Below, in pieces: positions 46,584 through 55,480 of a DNA stretch of 64,000 nt. Origin of the DNA: Pseudomonadales bacterium (lineage in GTDB: Bacteria > Pseudomonadota > Gammaproteobacteria > Pseudomonadales > Pseudohongiellaceae); contig JACKOJ010000004.1 in the NCBI GenBank assembly GCA_024234325.1, forward strand, positions 263,301-327,300. The letters run 5' to 3'. The notes beneath the pieces are model-generated. The model worked only from the letters and a program-made list of their open reading frames with translations, searched no databases and was not told where the DNA came from. Position numbers and translations under genes: made by a program. Every line of letters starts with the position of its first letter. The first letter of the stretch is position 1.

Positions 46584-47890
46584 GCGCTGAAATGCTCCTT
46601 CGCGAACAGCGTGTGCAGACGCGCATGCAGATGCTCGCGCACTTCCTCGCGTGGCAGTTCCTGCAGCAGTTCGTTGACGAAACCGAAGCTGAGCATGGTG
46701 CTTGCCTGGGTCTCGGAGAGACCGCGACTGCGCAGATAGAACATGGCCGTCTGGTCCAGTTGCGCAACGGTCGCACCGTGGGCACAGCGCACATCGTCGG
46801 CATAGATTTCGAGTTCGGGCTTGGTGTCCACCTCGGCCTTGTCGGAGGTAAGCAGATTCTTGTTGCTCAGCTCCGCCAGTGTCTTCTGCGCATCCGGGTG
46901 AATATGGATGCGGCCATTGAACACGGCGCGGGCGCTGTCGGCGATGATGCCGCGGAACACCTCACTGGTGGTGCAGTGGGGCACCTCGTGTTCCACATTG
47001 GTGTGGTAGTCCAGCAACTGATTGTTGCGCGGCAGATACACGCCGTTCAGGTCGGCATGGGCGCCCTGCCCGCGATGGTAAATCTGGTAATCCAGGCGTT
47101 TGAGCGTGCTGCCCTCTGCCAGTGTAAACCCGTGATAACGCGCATCGCGCTGCAGCACCACGTGCACGCCGCCGATGTGCAGCAGGTGCTCTTCCTCAAG
47201 ATTCATGCGGTAGTGCGTGAGCGCCGCGTTGGCGCCAATGCTGATCTCGGTGAGGCTGTTGACGAAGCCGTTCTGCGCCTGCTCGTCGGAAATGAAATGT
47301 TCGATCACTTCGGCCGTGGCCGAGTCTTCCAGCACAATCAAGGTGCGCTGGTTCACCGTTGCGGCTTCCGCGCCGGGCGTGGACACATGCACCAGATACA
47401 CCGGTTTCTTCAGCGCGGCATTGCGCGGCACGTGCACCAGCACGCCGTCGTTCACCCAGGCATTGCTGAGGGACGCGAACAGATGGCGCTTCGTGTCAAC
47501 GATCTTGCCCAGATGGGTTGCGATGACCTGGCGCTGTTCGGTGTTGGCCTGACTGAAGCGCACGACTTCGGCTGCCTGGCAGTCGGACGCCTCGGCGTCG
47601 AATTCACCGTTCACAAATACCAGACGAATGGCATCCAGCGTCAGCAGTGCGTCGTCGGCCAGGTCGCAGGACTGCCCCGCACCCCAGCGCCGAAAATCGC
47701 CGCGCTGCAGGGAGTTCAGCGGCGTGTATTTCCACAGTTCCGTACGGCGCCCGGGCCACGCGGCGGCCAGCCACTGCTCGGTGCCTTCATAGCGCAGGGC
47801 ATCCAGCCAGGCGGCACTGGTCTGCTCGCCTGCTAGTTGCAACGCCCTTTGCTGAAAATCCACAGCACTTGTCTCTACAGTGTCACTCAT
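46580..47890 (-). CDS. sufD: Fe-S cluster scaffold subunit SufD
   Basis: 436 residues from ATG 47890, four bases after the sufC stop; the longer frame to 48001 overlaps sufC and is rejected. Right-handed beta-helix protein: KYTPLNSLQRGDF near the N-terminus, LVHVSTPGAEAATVNQRTLIVLEDSATAEVIEHF in the centre, and the C-terminal helical domain DEVRCAHGATVAQLD-type sequence (seen as DDVRCAHGATVAQLDQTAMFYLRSRGL). It forms the SufB-SufC2-SufD complex on which clusters are built. Confidence 0.93.
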   Translation of the reverse strand: MSDTVETSAVDFQQRALQLAGEQTSAAWLDALRYEGTEQWLAAAWPGRRTELWKYTPLNSLQRGDFRRWGAGQSCDLADDALLTLDAIRLVFVNGEFDAEASDCQAAEVVRFSQANTEQRQVIATHLGKIVDTKRHLFASLSNAWVNDGVLVHVPRNAALKKPVYLVHVSTPGAEAATVNQRTLIVLEDSATAEVIEHFISDEQAQNGFVNSLTEISIGANAALTHYRMNLEEEHLLHIGGVHVVLQRDARYHGFTLAEGSTLKRLDYQIYHRGQGAHADLNGVYLPRNNQLLDYHTNVEHEVPHCTTSEVFRGIIADSARAVFNGRIHIHPDAQKTLAELSNKNLLTSDKAEVDTKPELEIYADDVRCAHGATVAQLDQTAMFYLRSRGLSETQASTMLSFGFVNELLQELPREEVREHLHARLHTLFAKEHFSA

Positions 47891-47894
47891 TGGC

Positions 47895-48644
47895 TCAGGC
47901 AACCTCGTCTTCCAGCCAGCCGTAGCCCTTGGCTTCCAGCTCCAACGCCAATTCCTTGCCACCGGATTTGACGATGCGGCCCGCGGCCAGCACGTGCACA
48001 TGGTCCGGCACGATAAAGTCGAGCAGACGCTGGTAGTGCGTCACCACGATGAAGCTGCGCTCGCTGTCGCGCATGGCATTCACGCCCGCGGCCACGACCT
48101 GCAGGGCATCAATGTCGAGGCCGGAGTCCGTCTCGTCCAGAATGCACAGGCTCGGTTCCAGCAGCATCATCTGCATGATCTCGTTGCGTTTCTTCTCGCC
48201 ACCGGAAAAGCCTTCGTTGACGCCGCGCTTGAGGAAAGCGGCATCCAGGCTGACGCGCTTGGAGGTTTCACGCGCCAGCTTCATGAAGTCGAAGGAGGAC
48301 ATTTCCTCCAGCCCCAGGTGCTTGCGGCGGGCGTCCACCGCCGCCTTGAGGAATTCCATATTGCTGACGCCGGGAATCTCCACCGGATACTGAAACGCCA
48401 GGAACAGGCCTTCGCGGGCGCGCTCCTCGATTTCCATTTCCAGCAGGTCCTTGCCCTTGAAACTGACTTCCCCGGAAGTCACTTCGTAGCCGGGACGACC
48501 GGACAGCACATTGCCAAGGGTGCTCTTGCCCGCGCCATTGGGGCCCATGATGGCATGCACTTCGCCGGGCTTGATGGAGAGGGAAAGATTGCGCAGGATG
48601 TCTGCGCCTTCCACTCGTGCGTTCAGATTGCGGATGTCCAACAT
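47895..48644 (-). CDS. sufC: Fe-S assembly ATPase SufC
   Basis: 249 residues, ABC-type ATPase. Walker A GPNGAGKSTLGNVLSG, Q-loop AFQYPVEIPGVSN, signature FSGGEKKRNEI, Walker B LCILDETDSGLDIDAL and the switch histidine in FIVVTHYQRLLD. The signature and the DETDSGLD sequence are SufC-specific. It binds SufB and SufD and drives the conformational change needed to build clusters. It lies between sufB and sufD on the same transcript. Confidence 0.96.
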   Translation of the reverse strand: MLDIRNLNARVEGADILRNLSLSIKPGEVHAIMGPNGAGKSTLGNVLSGRPGYEVTSGEVSFKGKDLLEMEIEERAREGLFLAFQYPVEIPGVSNMEFLKAAVDARRKHLGLEEMSSFDFMKLARETSKRVSLDAAFLKRGVNEGFSGGEKKRNEIMQMMLLEPSLCILDETDSGLDIDALQVVAAGVNAMRDSERSFIVVTHYQRLLDFIVPDHVHVLAAGRIVKSGGKELALELEAKGYGWLEDEVA

Positions 48645-48693
48645 ACGGTCTGTTCCTGATTGCGTGTTCCGGAATAAATGTAATTGCGCGTGT

Positions 48694-50130
48694 CTAGCCG
48701 ACGGAGCCTTCGAGACTCACTTCCAAAAGCTTGCCCGCCTCCACCGCGAACTCCATGGGCAGTTCCTTGAAGACTTCGCGGCAGAAGCCGTTGACGATCA
48801 TCGACACCGCCTTCTCGGCGTCCAGCCCGCGCTGCTGGCACAGGAACAACTGATCATCGCTGACCTTGGACGTGGTGGCTTCGTGTTCGATCACCGCAGA
48901 CGGGTTCTTGCTCTCGATGTACGGGAAGGTGTGCGCGCCGCAGCGGTCGCCGATCAGCAGCGAATCGCACTGGGTGTAGTTGCGCGCGCCGGTTGCCCCC
49001 GCGTTGATGCGCACCAGGCCACGGTAGGCACTCTGGCTGCGTCCGGCAGAAATCCCCTTCGCCACGATGGTGGAACGGGTGTTCTTGCCCAGGTGAATCA
49101 TCTTGGTGCCCGTGTCGGCCTGCTGGAAATTATTGGTCAGCGCCACGGAATAGAACTCGCCCACGCTGTTGTCGCCCTTGAGGATGCAGCTCGGGTATTT
49201 CCAGGTGACAGCAGAACCGGTTTCCACCTGCGTCCAGGAGATGCGCGCATTGCGCTGGCACAGGCCGCGCTTGGTCACGAAATTGTAGATGCCACCCTTG
49301 CCTTCCTTGTCGCCCGGGTACCAGTTCTGCACGGTGGAGTATTTGATCTGCGCATCGTCCAGCGCCACCAGTTCCACCACGGCGGCGTGCAACTGGTTCT
49401 CGTCGCGCATGGGCGCCGTGCAGCCTTCCAGATAGCTCACATAGGAGCCCTCGTCGGCCACGATCAGGGTGCGCTCGAACTGGCCGGTGTTCATCTCGTT
49501 GATGCGGAAATAGGTGGACAGCTCCATCGGGCAGCGCACGCCCTTCGGAATATAGACAAAGGAGCCATCGGAAAACACGGCAGAATTGAGCGCCGCGTAG
49601 AAGTTGTCTTTCTGGGGGACGACCGAGCCGAGGTATTTCTTCACGAGATCGGGGAAGCGCTTGACGGCCTCGGAGATGGAACAGAAGATCACCCCCGCCT
49701 CTTCCAGCTTGGCGCGATAGGTGGTGACCACCGACACGGAGTCGAACACCGCATCTACCGCGACGCCAGCCAGCGCCTCCTGCTCGTGCAGGGGAATGCC
49801 CAGCTTGGCGTAGGTCTCCAGCAGCTCCGGGTCTACCTCGTCGAGGCTCTTGGGCTTGTTGGCCATGCTCTTGGGCGCGCTGTAATAGGACAGCGCCTGG
49901 AAATCCGGCGTGGGGTAATGCACGTGGGCCCAGGTCGGCTCTTCCATTTCCTGCCAGGCACGAAAGGCCTTGAGGCGCCAGTCCAGCATCCACTCCGGCT
50001 CGTCCTTCTTCGCCGAAATGAAGCGGATCACCTCTTCGTCGAGACCGGGCCTGAGCGTTTCGGACTCGATGCTGGTGTGGAAACCCGCGGAGTAGTCCTT
50101 GCGGATCAAGCTTTCGACCTGTTCTGTCAC
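48694..50130 (-). CDS. sufB: Fe-S cluster scaffold subunit SufB
   Basis: 478 residues from a GTG at 50130 with AGGTAG five bases upstream. Family hallmarks: EPEWMLDWRLKAFRAW, PKGVRCPMELSTYFRIN, YLEGCTAPMRDENQLHAAVVEL and the C-terminal SAVIEHEATTSKVSDDQLFLCQQRGLD. The conserved cysteine near the end (FLCQQRGL) and the glutamate before it take part in nascent cluster assembly. First gene of the suf operon, preceded by an IscR-type promoter. Confidence 0.96.
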   Translation of the reverse strand: MTEQVESLIRKDYSAGFHTSIESETLRPGLDEEVIRFISAKKDEPEWMLDWRLKAFRAWQEMEEPTWAHVHYPTPDFQALSYYSAPKSMANKPKSLDEVDPELLETYAKLGIPLHEQEALAGVAVDAVFDSVSVVTTYRAKLEEAGVIFCSISEAVKRFPDLVKKYLGSVVPQKDNFYAALNSAVFSDGSFVYIPKGVRCPMELSTYFRINEMNTGQFERTLIVADEGSYVSYLEGCTAPMRDENQLHAAVVELVALDDAQIKYSTVQNWYPGDKEGKGGIYNFVTKRGLCQRNARISWTQVETGSAVTWKYPSCILKGDNSVGEFYSVALTNNFQQADTGTKMIHLGKNTRSTIVAKGISAGRSQSAYRGLVRINAGATGARNYTQCDSLLIGDRCGAHTFPYIESKNPSAVIEHEATTSKVSDDQLFLCQQRGLDAEKAVSMIVNGFCREVFKELPMEFAVEAGKLLEVSLEGSVG

Positions 50131-50286
50131 CTGTCTACCTCACTGCTCCGCCTCGGGGCCGCACACGCGCAGCACGATGGCGCTGCCCCAATGCGAACAA
50201 CCCGCGCACCAGGCACGGGAACCGACACACACGGGTATCGGTCTAGCCCCCGAAGGGAGGATTGGAAACCGTTTTTTGAGGCGCGA

Positions 50287-50319
50287 ATTATCGGATATCC
50301 GAGTATTTCAGTCAAGTAT
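50287..50319 (-). promoter_or_regulatory. suf promoter with an IscR type 1 binding site
   Basis: On the minus strand -35 TTGACT (50310-50315) and -10 GATAAT (50287-50292) are 17 bases apart. The 25-base site at 50295-50319 starts ATACTTGACT and ends ACTCGGATAT, matching the [2Fe-2S]-IscR type 1 motif (ATASYTGACT...AGTCRGSTAT). It overlaps the -35, so IscR should repress suf while clusters are abundant. The leader to the sufB GTG is about 150 bases. Confidence 0.8.
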
Positions 50320-50340
50320 TGGCCCGTCTACCGGCCAGCC

Positions 50341-51810
50341 TTACGCCTCGATCAAATAGCAGGGATTATACGCCTTTCCGCCCAGTTTCATGCGTCCGTG
50401 GGCAATAAAGTTGCGCAACAGGGCATCCATGCGCTGCAGAATCTCCGGGTCGCCCTGCAGACGGAAGGGTCCGTGGCGGCGGATCATCTGGATACCGGTA
50501 TCCTTGACGTTGCCTGCCACAATGCCGGAGAACGCACGACGCAGGTTGATGGCCAGCTCGGAGGCCGGCAGATCGCGGCGCAGCGACAACCCCGCCATGC
50601 TCTCGTGATCCACCACGAAATGGCGTTTCATCTCCGCCGGAATCTGCAGCAGCCAGTTGTAGTAATAGGCATCGCGCCCCTGGCGACGATTGCTCATCAC
50701 TCGCTGCATGCCCTCGCGCATGGCCACGGCAACCGCCGCCGCGTCATCACGGATGATGGTGTAATACTGCCGCACCTCTTCCCCGAGGGTCGCCACCAGG
50801 AAGGCATCCACCTCGTCAAAATAGTCCTGGCTCTCCCCGCCTGCTGTGAAGATCACCGGCACCACGATATCGCAGTTGCCCGGGTCCATCAGGGTACCCA
50901 TGAGGAACAGGATTTCTTCGAGCGTGCCCACCCCGCCGGGGAAGACGATGATGCCGTGTCCCACGCGAACAAAGGCCTCCAGCCGCTTCTCGATGTCCGG
51001 CATGATCACCAGTTGATTGACGATGGGGTTGGGAGATTCGGCGGCAATGATGCCGGGCTCCGAAATGCCGATGTAGCGACCATCGCGATTGCGCTGCTTG
51101 GCATGACCGATGGTGGCGCCCTTCATCGGCCCCTTCATGGCACCCGGACCACAGCCGGTGCAGATGTCCATGCCGCGCAGCCCGAGCTGATAGCCCACCG
51201 ACTTGCTGTACAGGTATTCCTCGCGTCCGATGGAGTGGCCGCCCCAGCACACCACCAGGCGCGGGACGGTGCGCGGACGCAGCAGCTTGGCGTTGCGCAG
51301 CATGTTGAACACGAGGTTGCCGGCCTGCCCCTCCGCATTCTCGTCGCCCAGGGCATGACCGTTCACGTCGGTTGGCGGTGTCAGGCTGCGATCGGCCAGC
51401 GCGTAGGGTTCGCCGGACATGAACACGATATCGCGCAGCACGGCAAACAGGTGGTCGCGCACCCCGTTCATGATTACCCCGTCCACGAAGGCGCAGGCGG
51501 GTGCGTTTTTCAGGATCAGCTTGATGCCGCGAGCGCGCTGGGCAATCTCGATGCTGAAATCCGCATAGCGGGCATAGACCTCCGAGGCATCGTCCGTGGT
51601 GTCGTCGCAGTTGAGCACCGCCAGCGCGCAGCGCCGGAACAGCTCGTAGAGGGCAGAGTTGCGCACATTGCGCAGCCGGTCCACCTCCCATTGCGACAGC
51701 ATCTCCAGTGTTCCGCGCGGGCTTACCGCCGCGTCAATCGTTCCCGTGCAACTGATTTCATCCACTTCGAGGATGCTGCTGGCCGTATCATTCCCTGTTG
51801 TCTGCGTCAT
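50341..51810 (-). CDS. ppnN: Pyrimidine/purine nucleotide 5'-monophosphate nucleosidase PpnN (LOG family)
   Basis: 489 residues, longer than simple LOG proteins and equal to the YgdH/PpnN type. Central Rossmann/LOG domain: PRLVVCWGGHSIGREEY, GMDICTGCGPGAMKGPMKGA, FVRVGHGIIVFPGGVGTLEEILFLMG. The PGGxGTxxE motif supplies the catalytic glutamate. N- and C-terminal extensions typical of PpnN surround it (RLRNVRNSALYELFRRCALAVLN; KRHFVVDHESMAGLSLRRDL). E. coli PpnN cleaves nucleoside monophosphates into base and ribose-5-phosphate and is stimulated by (p)ppGpp. The gene is monocistronic on the strand of suf, about 200 bases upstream of sufB. Confidence 0.9.
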   Translation of the reverse strand: MTQTTGNDTASSILEVDEISCTGTIDAAVSPRGTLEMLSQWEVDRLRNVRNSALYELFRRCALAVLNCDDTTDDASEVYARYADFSIEIAQRARGIKLILKNAPACAFVDGVIMNGVRDHLFAVLRDIVFMSGEPYALADRSLTPPTDVNGHALGDENAEGQAGNLVFNMLRNAKLLRPRTVPRLVVCWGGHSIGREEYLYSKSVGYQLGLRGMDICTGCGPGAMKGPMKGATIGHAKQRNRDGRYIGISEPGIIAAESPNPIVNQLVIMPDIEKRLEAFVRVGHGIIVFPGGVGTLEEILFLMGTLMDPGNCDIVVPVIFTAGGESQDYFDEVDAFLVATLGEEVRQYYTIIRDDAAAVAVAMREGMQRVMSNRRQGRDAYYYNWLLQIPAEMKRHFVVDHESMAGLSLRRDLPASELAINLRRAFSGIVAGNVKDTGIQMIRRHGPFRLQGDPEILQRMDALLRNFIAHGRMKLGGKAYNPCYLIEA

Positions 51811-51987
51811 GCTCTCGTCTTGCCTTCCTGCTGTTGTCTGTTAATTCCTGATCAAGGCCGCCTGTCGCCTGCCTTCATGATTTTGTCACTGGGTTCCACC
51901 CCGCCGCATGGGTTACCATAGCGCCGTGCGAGCGCCACGAGGACAGCGCCCCTGCTGTCGGGTCCGCCGTGCCATACCGAGGTTATT

Positions 51988-52377
51988 ATGCCCCCAGTCC
52001 CTCCCGAAAACACCCGCAGCGCCCTGGGTGAAGACGAAGAAGCCAATTACGATCTGTTCATTGCCCGCATTCTGGAGACGGGAAAAGTGTGGGGCTTGAA
52101 GGCCGATGACGGCTGGGCGGTGTGCCCTTCACTGGAGTTCGAGAGCACGGACGTGTTCCCCTTCTGGTCCGACGAGGCCGACGCCCGTGTGCACTGCTCC
52201 GAAGACTGGAAAATCTACACGCCCTCCGTCATCGAACTGGAAGACTTTGTGGTCAACTGGCTGCCCGGCATGCACGAGGATGAGGTAATGGTCGGCCCCA
52301 ACTGGAATGCCGAACTCAGCGGTCTGGAAGTGGAACCGGCAGACGTGGCCGAACGCCTCGGTATCGACACAGACTGA
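51988..52377 (+). CDS. DUF2750-type conserved protein
   Basis: 129 residues from ATG 51988, GAGG upstream. The sequence NYDLFIARILETGKVWGLKADDGWAVCPS ... VFPFWSDEADARVHCSEDWKIYTPSVIELEDFVVNWLPGM resembles the DUF2750 family as I remember it. The protein is small, acidic and soluble, without membrane segments; function is unknown. It is divergent from ppnN and convergent with the RIO kinase gene, separated from it by 12 bases. Confidence 0.75.
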   Translation: MPPVPPENTRSALGEDEEANYDLFIARILETGKVWGLKADDGWAVCPSLEFESTDVFPFWSDEADARVHCSEDWKIYTPSVIELEDFVVNWLPGMHEDEVMVGPNWNAELSGLEVEPADVAERLGIDTD

Positions 52378-52389
52378 AATAGCGATTGC

Positions 52390-53247
52390 CTACGCGTCGT
52401 CCAGCGCCGCCTGGCGACGCGCCTGTTCGCGCTCGTACTCCGCGCGGGCATCCTCGATCACCCGCAGCACCTCGCTCACATCGGCATTGTCCAGGCGCCC
52501 CTCGAAACGTCCGCTTAGCACCGTGTCCGGCTTCAGCACCCCCTTCTCGTAGAGATGCCAGATTTCCGGCCCGTACTGGGTGCTGCGCAGCTCTGGGGCA
52601 AAGCGCCCGAAATAGCGCGTCATGTTCTCCACGTCCCTCAGCAGCAGGCTCGCCGCCTGATTGTTGCCGGAGGCACTGACGGCCTGGGGCAGATCGATAA
52701 TGACCGGCCCGCGCGCCGACATCAGCACATTGAATTCCGACAGGTCGCCGTGGACCAGCCCGGCACACAGCATCTTCACCACTTCAGTCATCATCTGGGC
52801 GTGGTAGAGACGGGCCTCTTCCGGCGAGACACTGACGTCGTTCAGACGCGGCGCCGGGTCTCCCTCGGCATCGCACACCATGTCCATCAGCAGCACGCCA
52901 TCCACAAAACCGTGAGTGGCGGGCACCCGCACCCCGGCACGCCCCAGGCGCTTGAGCGCTTCCACTTCCGCATTCAACCAGGCCTGCTCCAGCTCCTGCT
53001 GTCCGAAGCGGCTGCGCTTGCCCGCCGCGCGCTCGCTGCGGCTGTTGCGGAACTTGCGGCCTTCCCGATATTGCGTGGCCTGACGGAAGCTGCGCTTGTC
53101 CGCCTCCTTGTAGACCTTGGCACAGCGCAGCACTTCGCCACAGCGCACCATATAGACCTGCGCCTCCTTGCCACTCATCAACTGGCCGATGACCTCATCA
53201 ATGAGTCCGTCGTCACACAGCACCTGCAGTCTTGCGGGGATTTTCAT
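52390..53247 (-). CDS. RIO1-family serine protein kinase (PA4780-like)
   Basis: 285 residues from ATG 53247 (a GTG two codons upstream at 53253 is possible; AGG spacing fits the ATG better). Kinase elements: GKEAQVYMVRCGEVLRCAKVYKE (glycine-poor loop and ATP-binding lysine in CAKVY), catalytic loop GLVHGDLSEFNVLM (HGDLSEFN, RIO-type) and metal-binding VIIDLPQ (IDxPQ). A basic linker GRKFRNSRSERAAGKRSRFGQQ follows motif I. Bacterial relatives, such as PA4780 of Pseudomonas, are widespread but their targets are unclear; a role with ribosomes or RNA is inferred from the family. Confidence 0.88.
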   Translation of the reverse strand: MKIPARLQVLCDDGLIDEVIGQLMSGKEAQVYMVRCGEVLRCAKVYKEADKRSFRQATQYREGRKFRNSRSERAAGKRSRFGQQELEQAWLNAEVEALKRLGRAGVRVPATHGFVDGVLLMDMVCDAEGDPAPRLNDVSVSPEEARLYHAQMMTEVVKMLCAGLVHGDLSEFNVLMSARGPVIIDLPQAVSASGNNQAASLLLRDVENMTRYFGRFAPELRSTQYGPEIWHLYEKGVLKPDTVLSGRFEGRLDNADVSEVLRVIEDARAEYEREQARRQAALDDA

Positions 53248-53365
53248 ACTCACCTGTTTGTTCTACACCGGCTCAATTGCCGCTTCTTGTCTGTTCGGGG
53301 CGGGCATATACTAGGACCAGACAGCGCTGTGCGCCAACAAGAAAAAATCCCCGAGAGGTACTACC

Positions 53366-53623
53366 ATGCTCATGAGTCCGGAACTTGTCGCCGAAATCAA
53401 CACCCTGCTGCTTTTCAATGTCGCCGATCCCCAGGAAGGCATCAAGATCCACAAGGACGCAGACCCTTCCCTCATCGCTGCGGCAGGCAGGCTGCACGGC
53501 AAGGGGCTGGTCACCCAGCCCGACGGTGGCTATCTGACCATGCTGGGGCGCGAGGCGGCCGAGCATCTGCAAATGGCACACACCATTGTGACCAGCGCCC
53601 TGGAAGCAAGTTCAATCTCCTGA
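53366..53623 (+). CDS. TIGR02647-type conserved small protein
   Basis: 85 residues, ATG 53366 with GAGAGG upstream. The sequence LVAEINTLLLFNVADPQEGIKIHKDADPSLIAAAGRLHGKGLVTQPDGGYLTMLGREAAEHLQ matches the TIGR02647 family of gammaproteobacterial proteins as I remember it, given in part. The last half looks like a winged-helix wing (GLVTQPDGGYLTMLGREAAEH), so DNA binding is conceivable, but function is unknown. It is divergent from the RIO kinase gene and convergent with recD. Confidence 0.8.
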   Translation: MLMSPELVAEINTLLLFNVADPQEGIKIHKDADPSLIAAAGRLHGKGLVTQPDGGYLTMLGREAAEHLQMAHTIVTSALEASSIS

Positions 53624-53633
53624 CACGCCGGGC

Positions 53634-55480
53634 TTACACTGACCAGCCAAGCCGTGCGGCCAGCCCGGAGCTGCGCTGTACGGGTGTCTGGCAGGCACGC
53701 ACCAGCGCCGCCGGGCCCGTGTGCAGCAACAGGCGCGTTTTGGCACGGGTAATGCCGGTATAGAGCAGTTCCCGCAGCAACAGCGGACTGTTGGCATCGT
53801 TCGGCAGCACCAGCAGCACCTCGTCAAACTCGGACCCTTGCGATTTGTGCACGGTCATTGCCCAGGCGGGCACATGCTCCGGCAGACTGCCCGCAGGCAC
53901 CCTGCGCACCTCGCCATCCGGGCCGGGGAAACAGGCCTGCAGCAACCCTTCGTCGTTGCGCCACAACAAGCCGATATCGCCGTTGAACAGCTCGATTTCG
54001 TAGTCGTTCACCGTGACCATCACGGGGGTTCCATGCCCCTCCTCTTCCGCAGCCAGCAGCCCGGCACCGCGCAGGCGTTCGGCAATGCGCGCATTCAATT
54101 CTCGCTCGCCCAGGGGGCCTTCGTGAGCAGCACACAGAATGCGGCTTGCCGCGAACCGGGACAGCGCGTCGGCAACGTCCGGGCAGGCCAGATAATCGCC
54201 ATAGCGCGACACCGCCCAGCGCAACACCTCGGTATTCAGCGGCTGCCAGTCGCTGGCACCTGGCTGTACCCAGACCAGATCATTGAGGGCCAATTCCCCT
54301 GCCCCACTGGCCCGGGCCAGCGCCGCCAACGCCGTCTCCGCATCGGCCGCATTGACCGCACGCGCCAGAAGCGCAATGCCACTGTCCTGATGAAACCGGT
54401 AGCTTGTGCGCAGCAATGCCAGCGCATTGGCAACGGGCGGAGTCTCGACGGACACCGGCAAGGCATCGGCCCCGACCTCGCAGAGCTCCTGCAACAGGGT
54501 CGCCATGTCAGGGCTGTAATGCAGCGCCTGTCCGTGTCCTGTGATGTCGCCCAGCACATTGCCCGCTTCCACGGACGCCAACTGGTCCCGGTCGCCCAGC
54601 AGAATAATGCGGGTTTCCGGTCGGCAGGCACTCAGCAGAGCGCCCATCAGCGGCAGGTCGATCATCGAGGCTTCGTCTATCAACAGACAGTCCAGCAACA
54701 GCGGGTTCTCTGCATGGTGGCGGAAACCCCAGCTTCCCTGCTGCCTGCGATAACCCAGCAAGCGGTGCAGCGTGCTCGCCTCATCCGGCAATTTCTCGGC
54801 GATGTCCGGCGCCAGTTGCAGGCGCTGCCGGGCGGAACGAATCGATTCCACCATGCGCGCCGCCGCCTTTCCGGTGGGTGCCGCCAGGCGAATCTTCATT
54901 GCCGGATTCTGCTCCAGCAGCAAAGCCAGCACCTTGACCGCCGTGGTGGTCTTGCCGGTGCCGGCCCACCCGAGATCACCGCAAAGCGACGACTGAGGGC
55001 CACGGCGCAGGCCAGCTTCTGCCAGTCCACCGCCTGCTCTGCGGATGCCGCCGGAAACAGACGAGCAAGGCCTTCCCGCAACAAGGGCTTGTCCAGATCG
55101 GCCACCTCGCCCATACGCGCCAGAATTGCAGCGAGCACTGTGCCTTCGTAACGCCAGAAACGCTGCAGGTACAGGCGCGAGCCGTCGAGGTACACAGGGG
55201 CATCCCCTGTCGCTTCCACAACACACGGACTTGCCAGGAGGATCTGACGCCACTGCTGGAGTTCCGGCATCGCAGGCGTGGCAGGAAACAGCGATTTTCC
55301 GGCCAGAGGGGCCAGGTCTATGCACACATCGCCGTGCTGATTGCATTCACTTAGGCAGGCTGCCGTCAGACACAGCACGCTGTCCTCGCCCTGCTGTCCA
55401 TGGCGCGCGAGGAAACGGGCAAAACTGACGCTCAGCGGGCTGAGCTGGCCGTTGTCCTGCAGACTCTTCAGCAGACTCAT
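53634..55480 (-). pseudogene. recD: recD, exonuclease V alpha subunit, interrupted by a -1 frameshift
   Basis: The first frame starts at ATG 55480 (overlapping the recB stop) and is RecD-like up to RRFAVISGGP; the second resumes exactly with GTGKTTTAVKVLALLLEQ and runs to the stop at 53634. One base is missing inside Walker A near 54960-54968: the minus strand reads GGTGGGCCGGCACCGGC where GGTGGGCCGGGCACCGGC would restore the normal GGPGTGKT. The downstream part is otherwise complete: LIDEASMIDLPLMGALL, GDRDQLASVEAGNVLGD, MTVHKSQGSEFDEVLLVLP and LYTGITRAKTRLLLH. Joined length is about 615 residues, as in E. coli. Either a true null mutation or a sequencing or assembly error in a G/C run. Confidence 0.88.

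Noticed and set aside
48511..51921. A 1136-codon open frame on the plus strand across sufB and ppnN
   Set aside because: It is antisense to two clearly conserved genes; long antisense frames are common in GC-rich DNA. No ribosome-binding site or protein family is recognisable.
53634..55346. The 570-codon recD frame as an intact gene with its own start
   Set aside because: Its first roughly 130 codons are out of frame with RecD and match no protein; the true N-terminus lies in the other frame starting at 55480.
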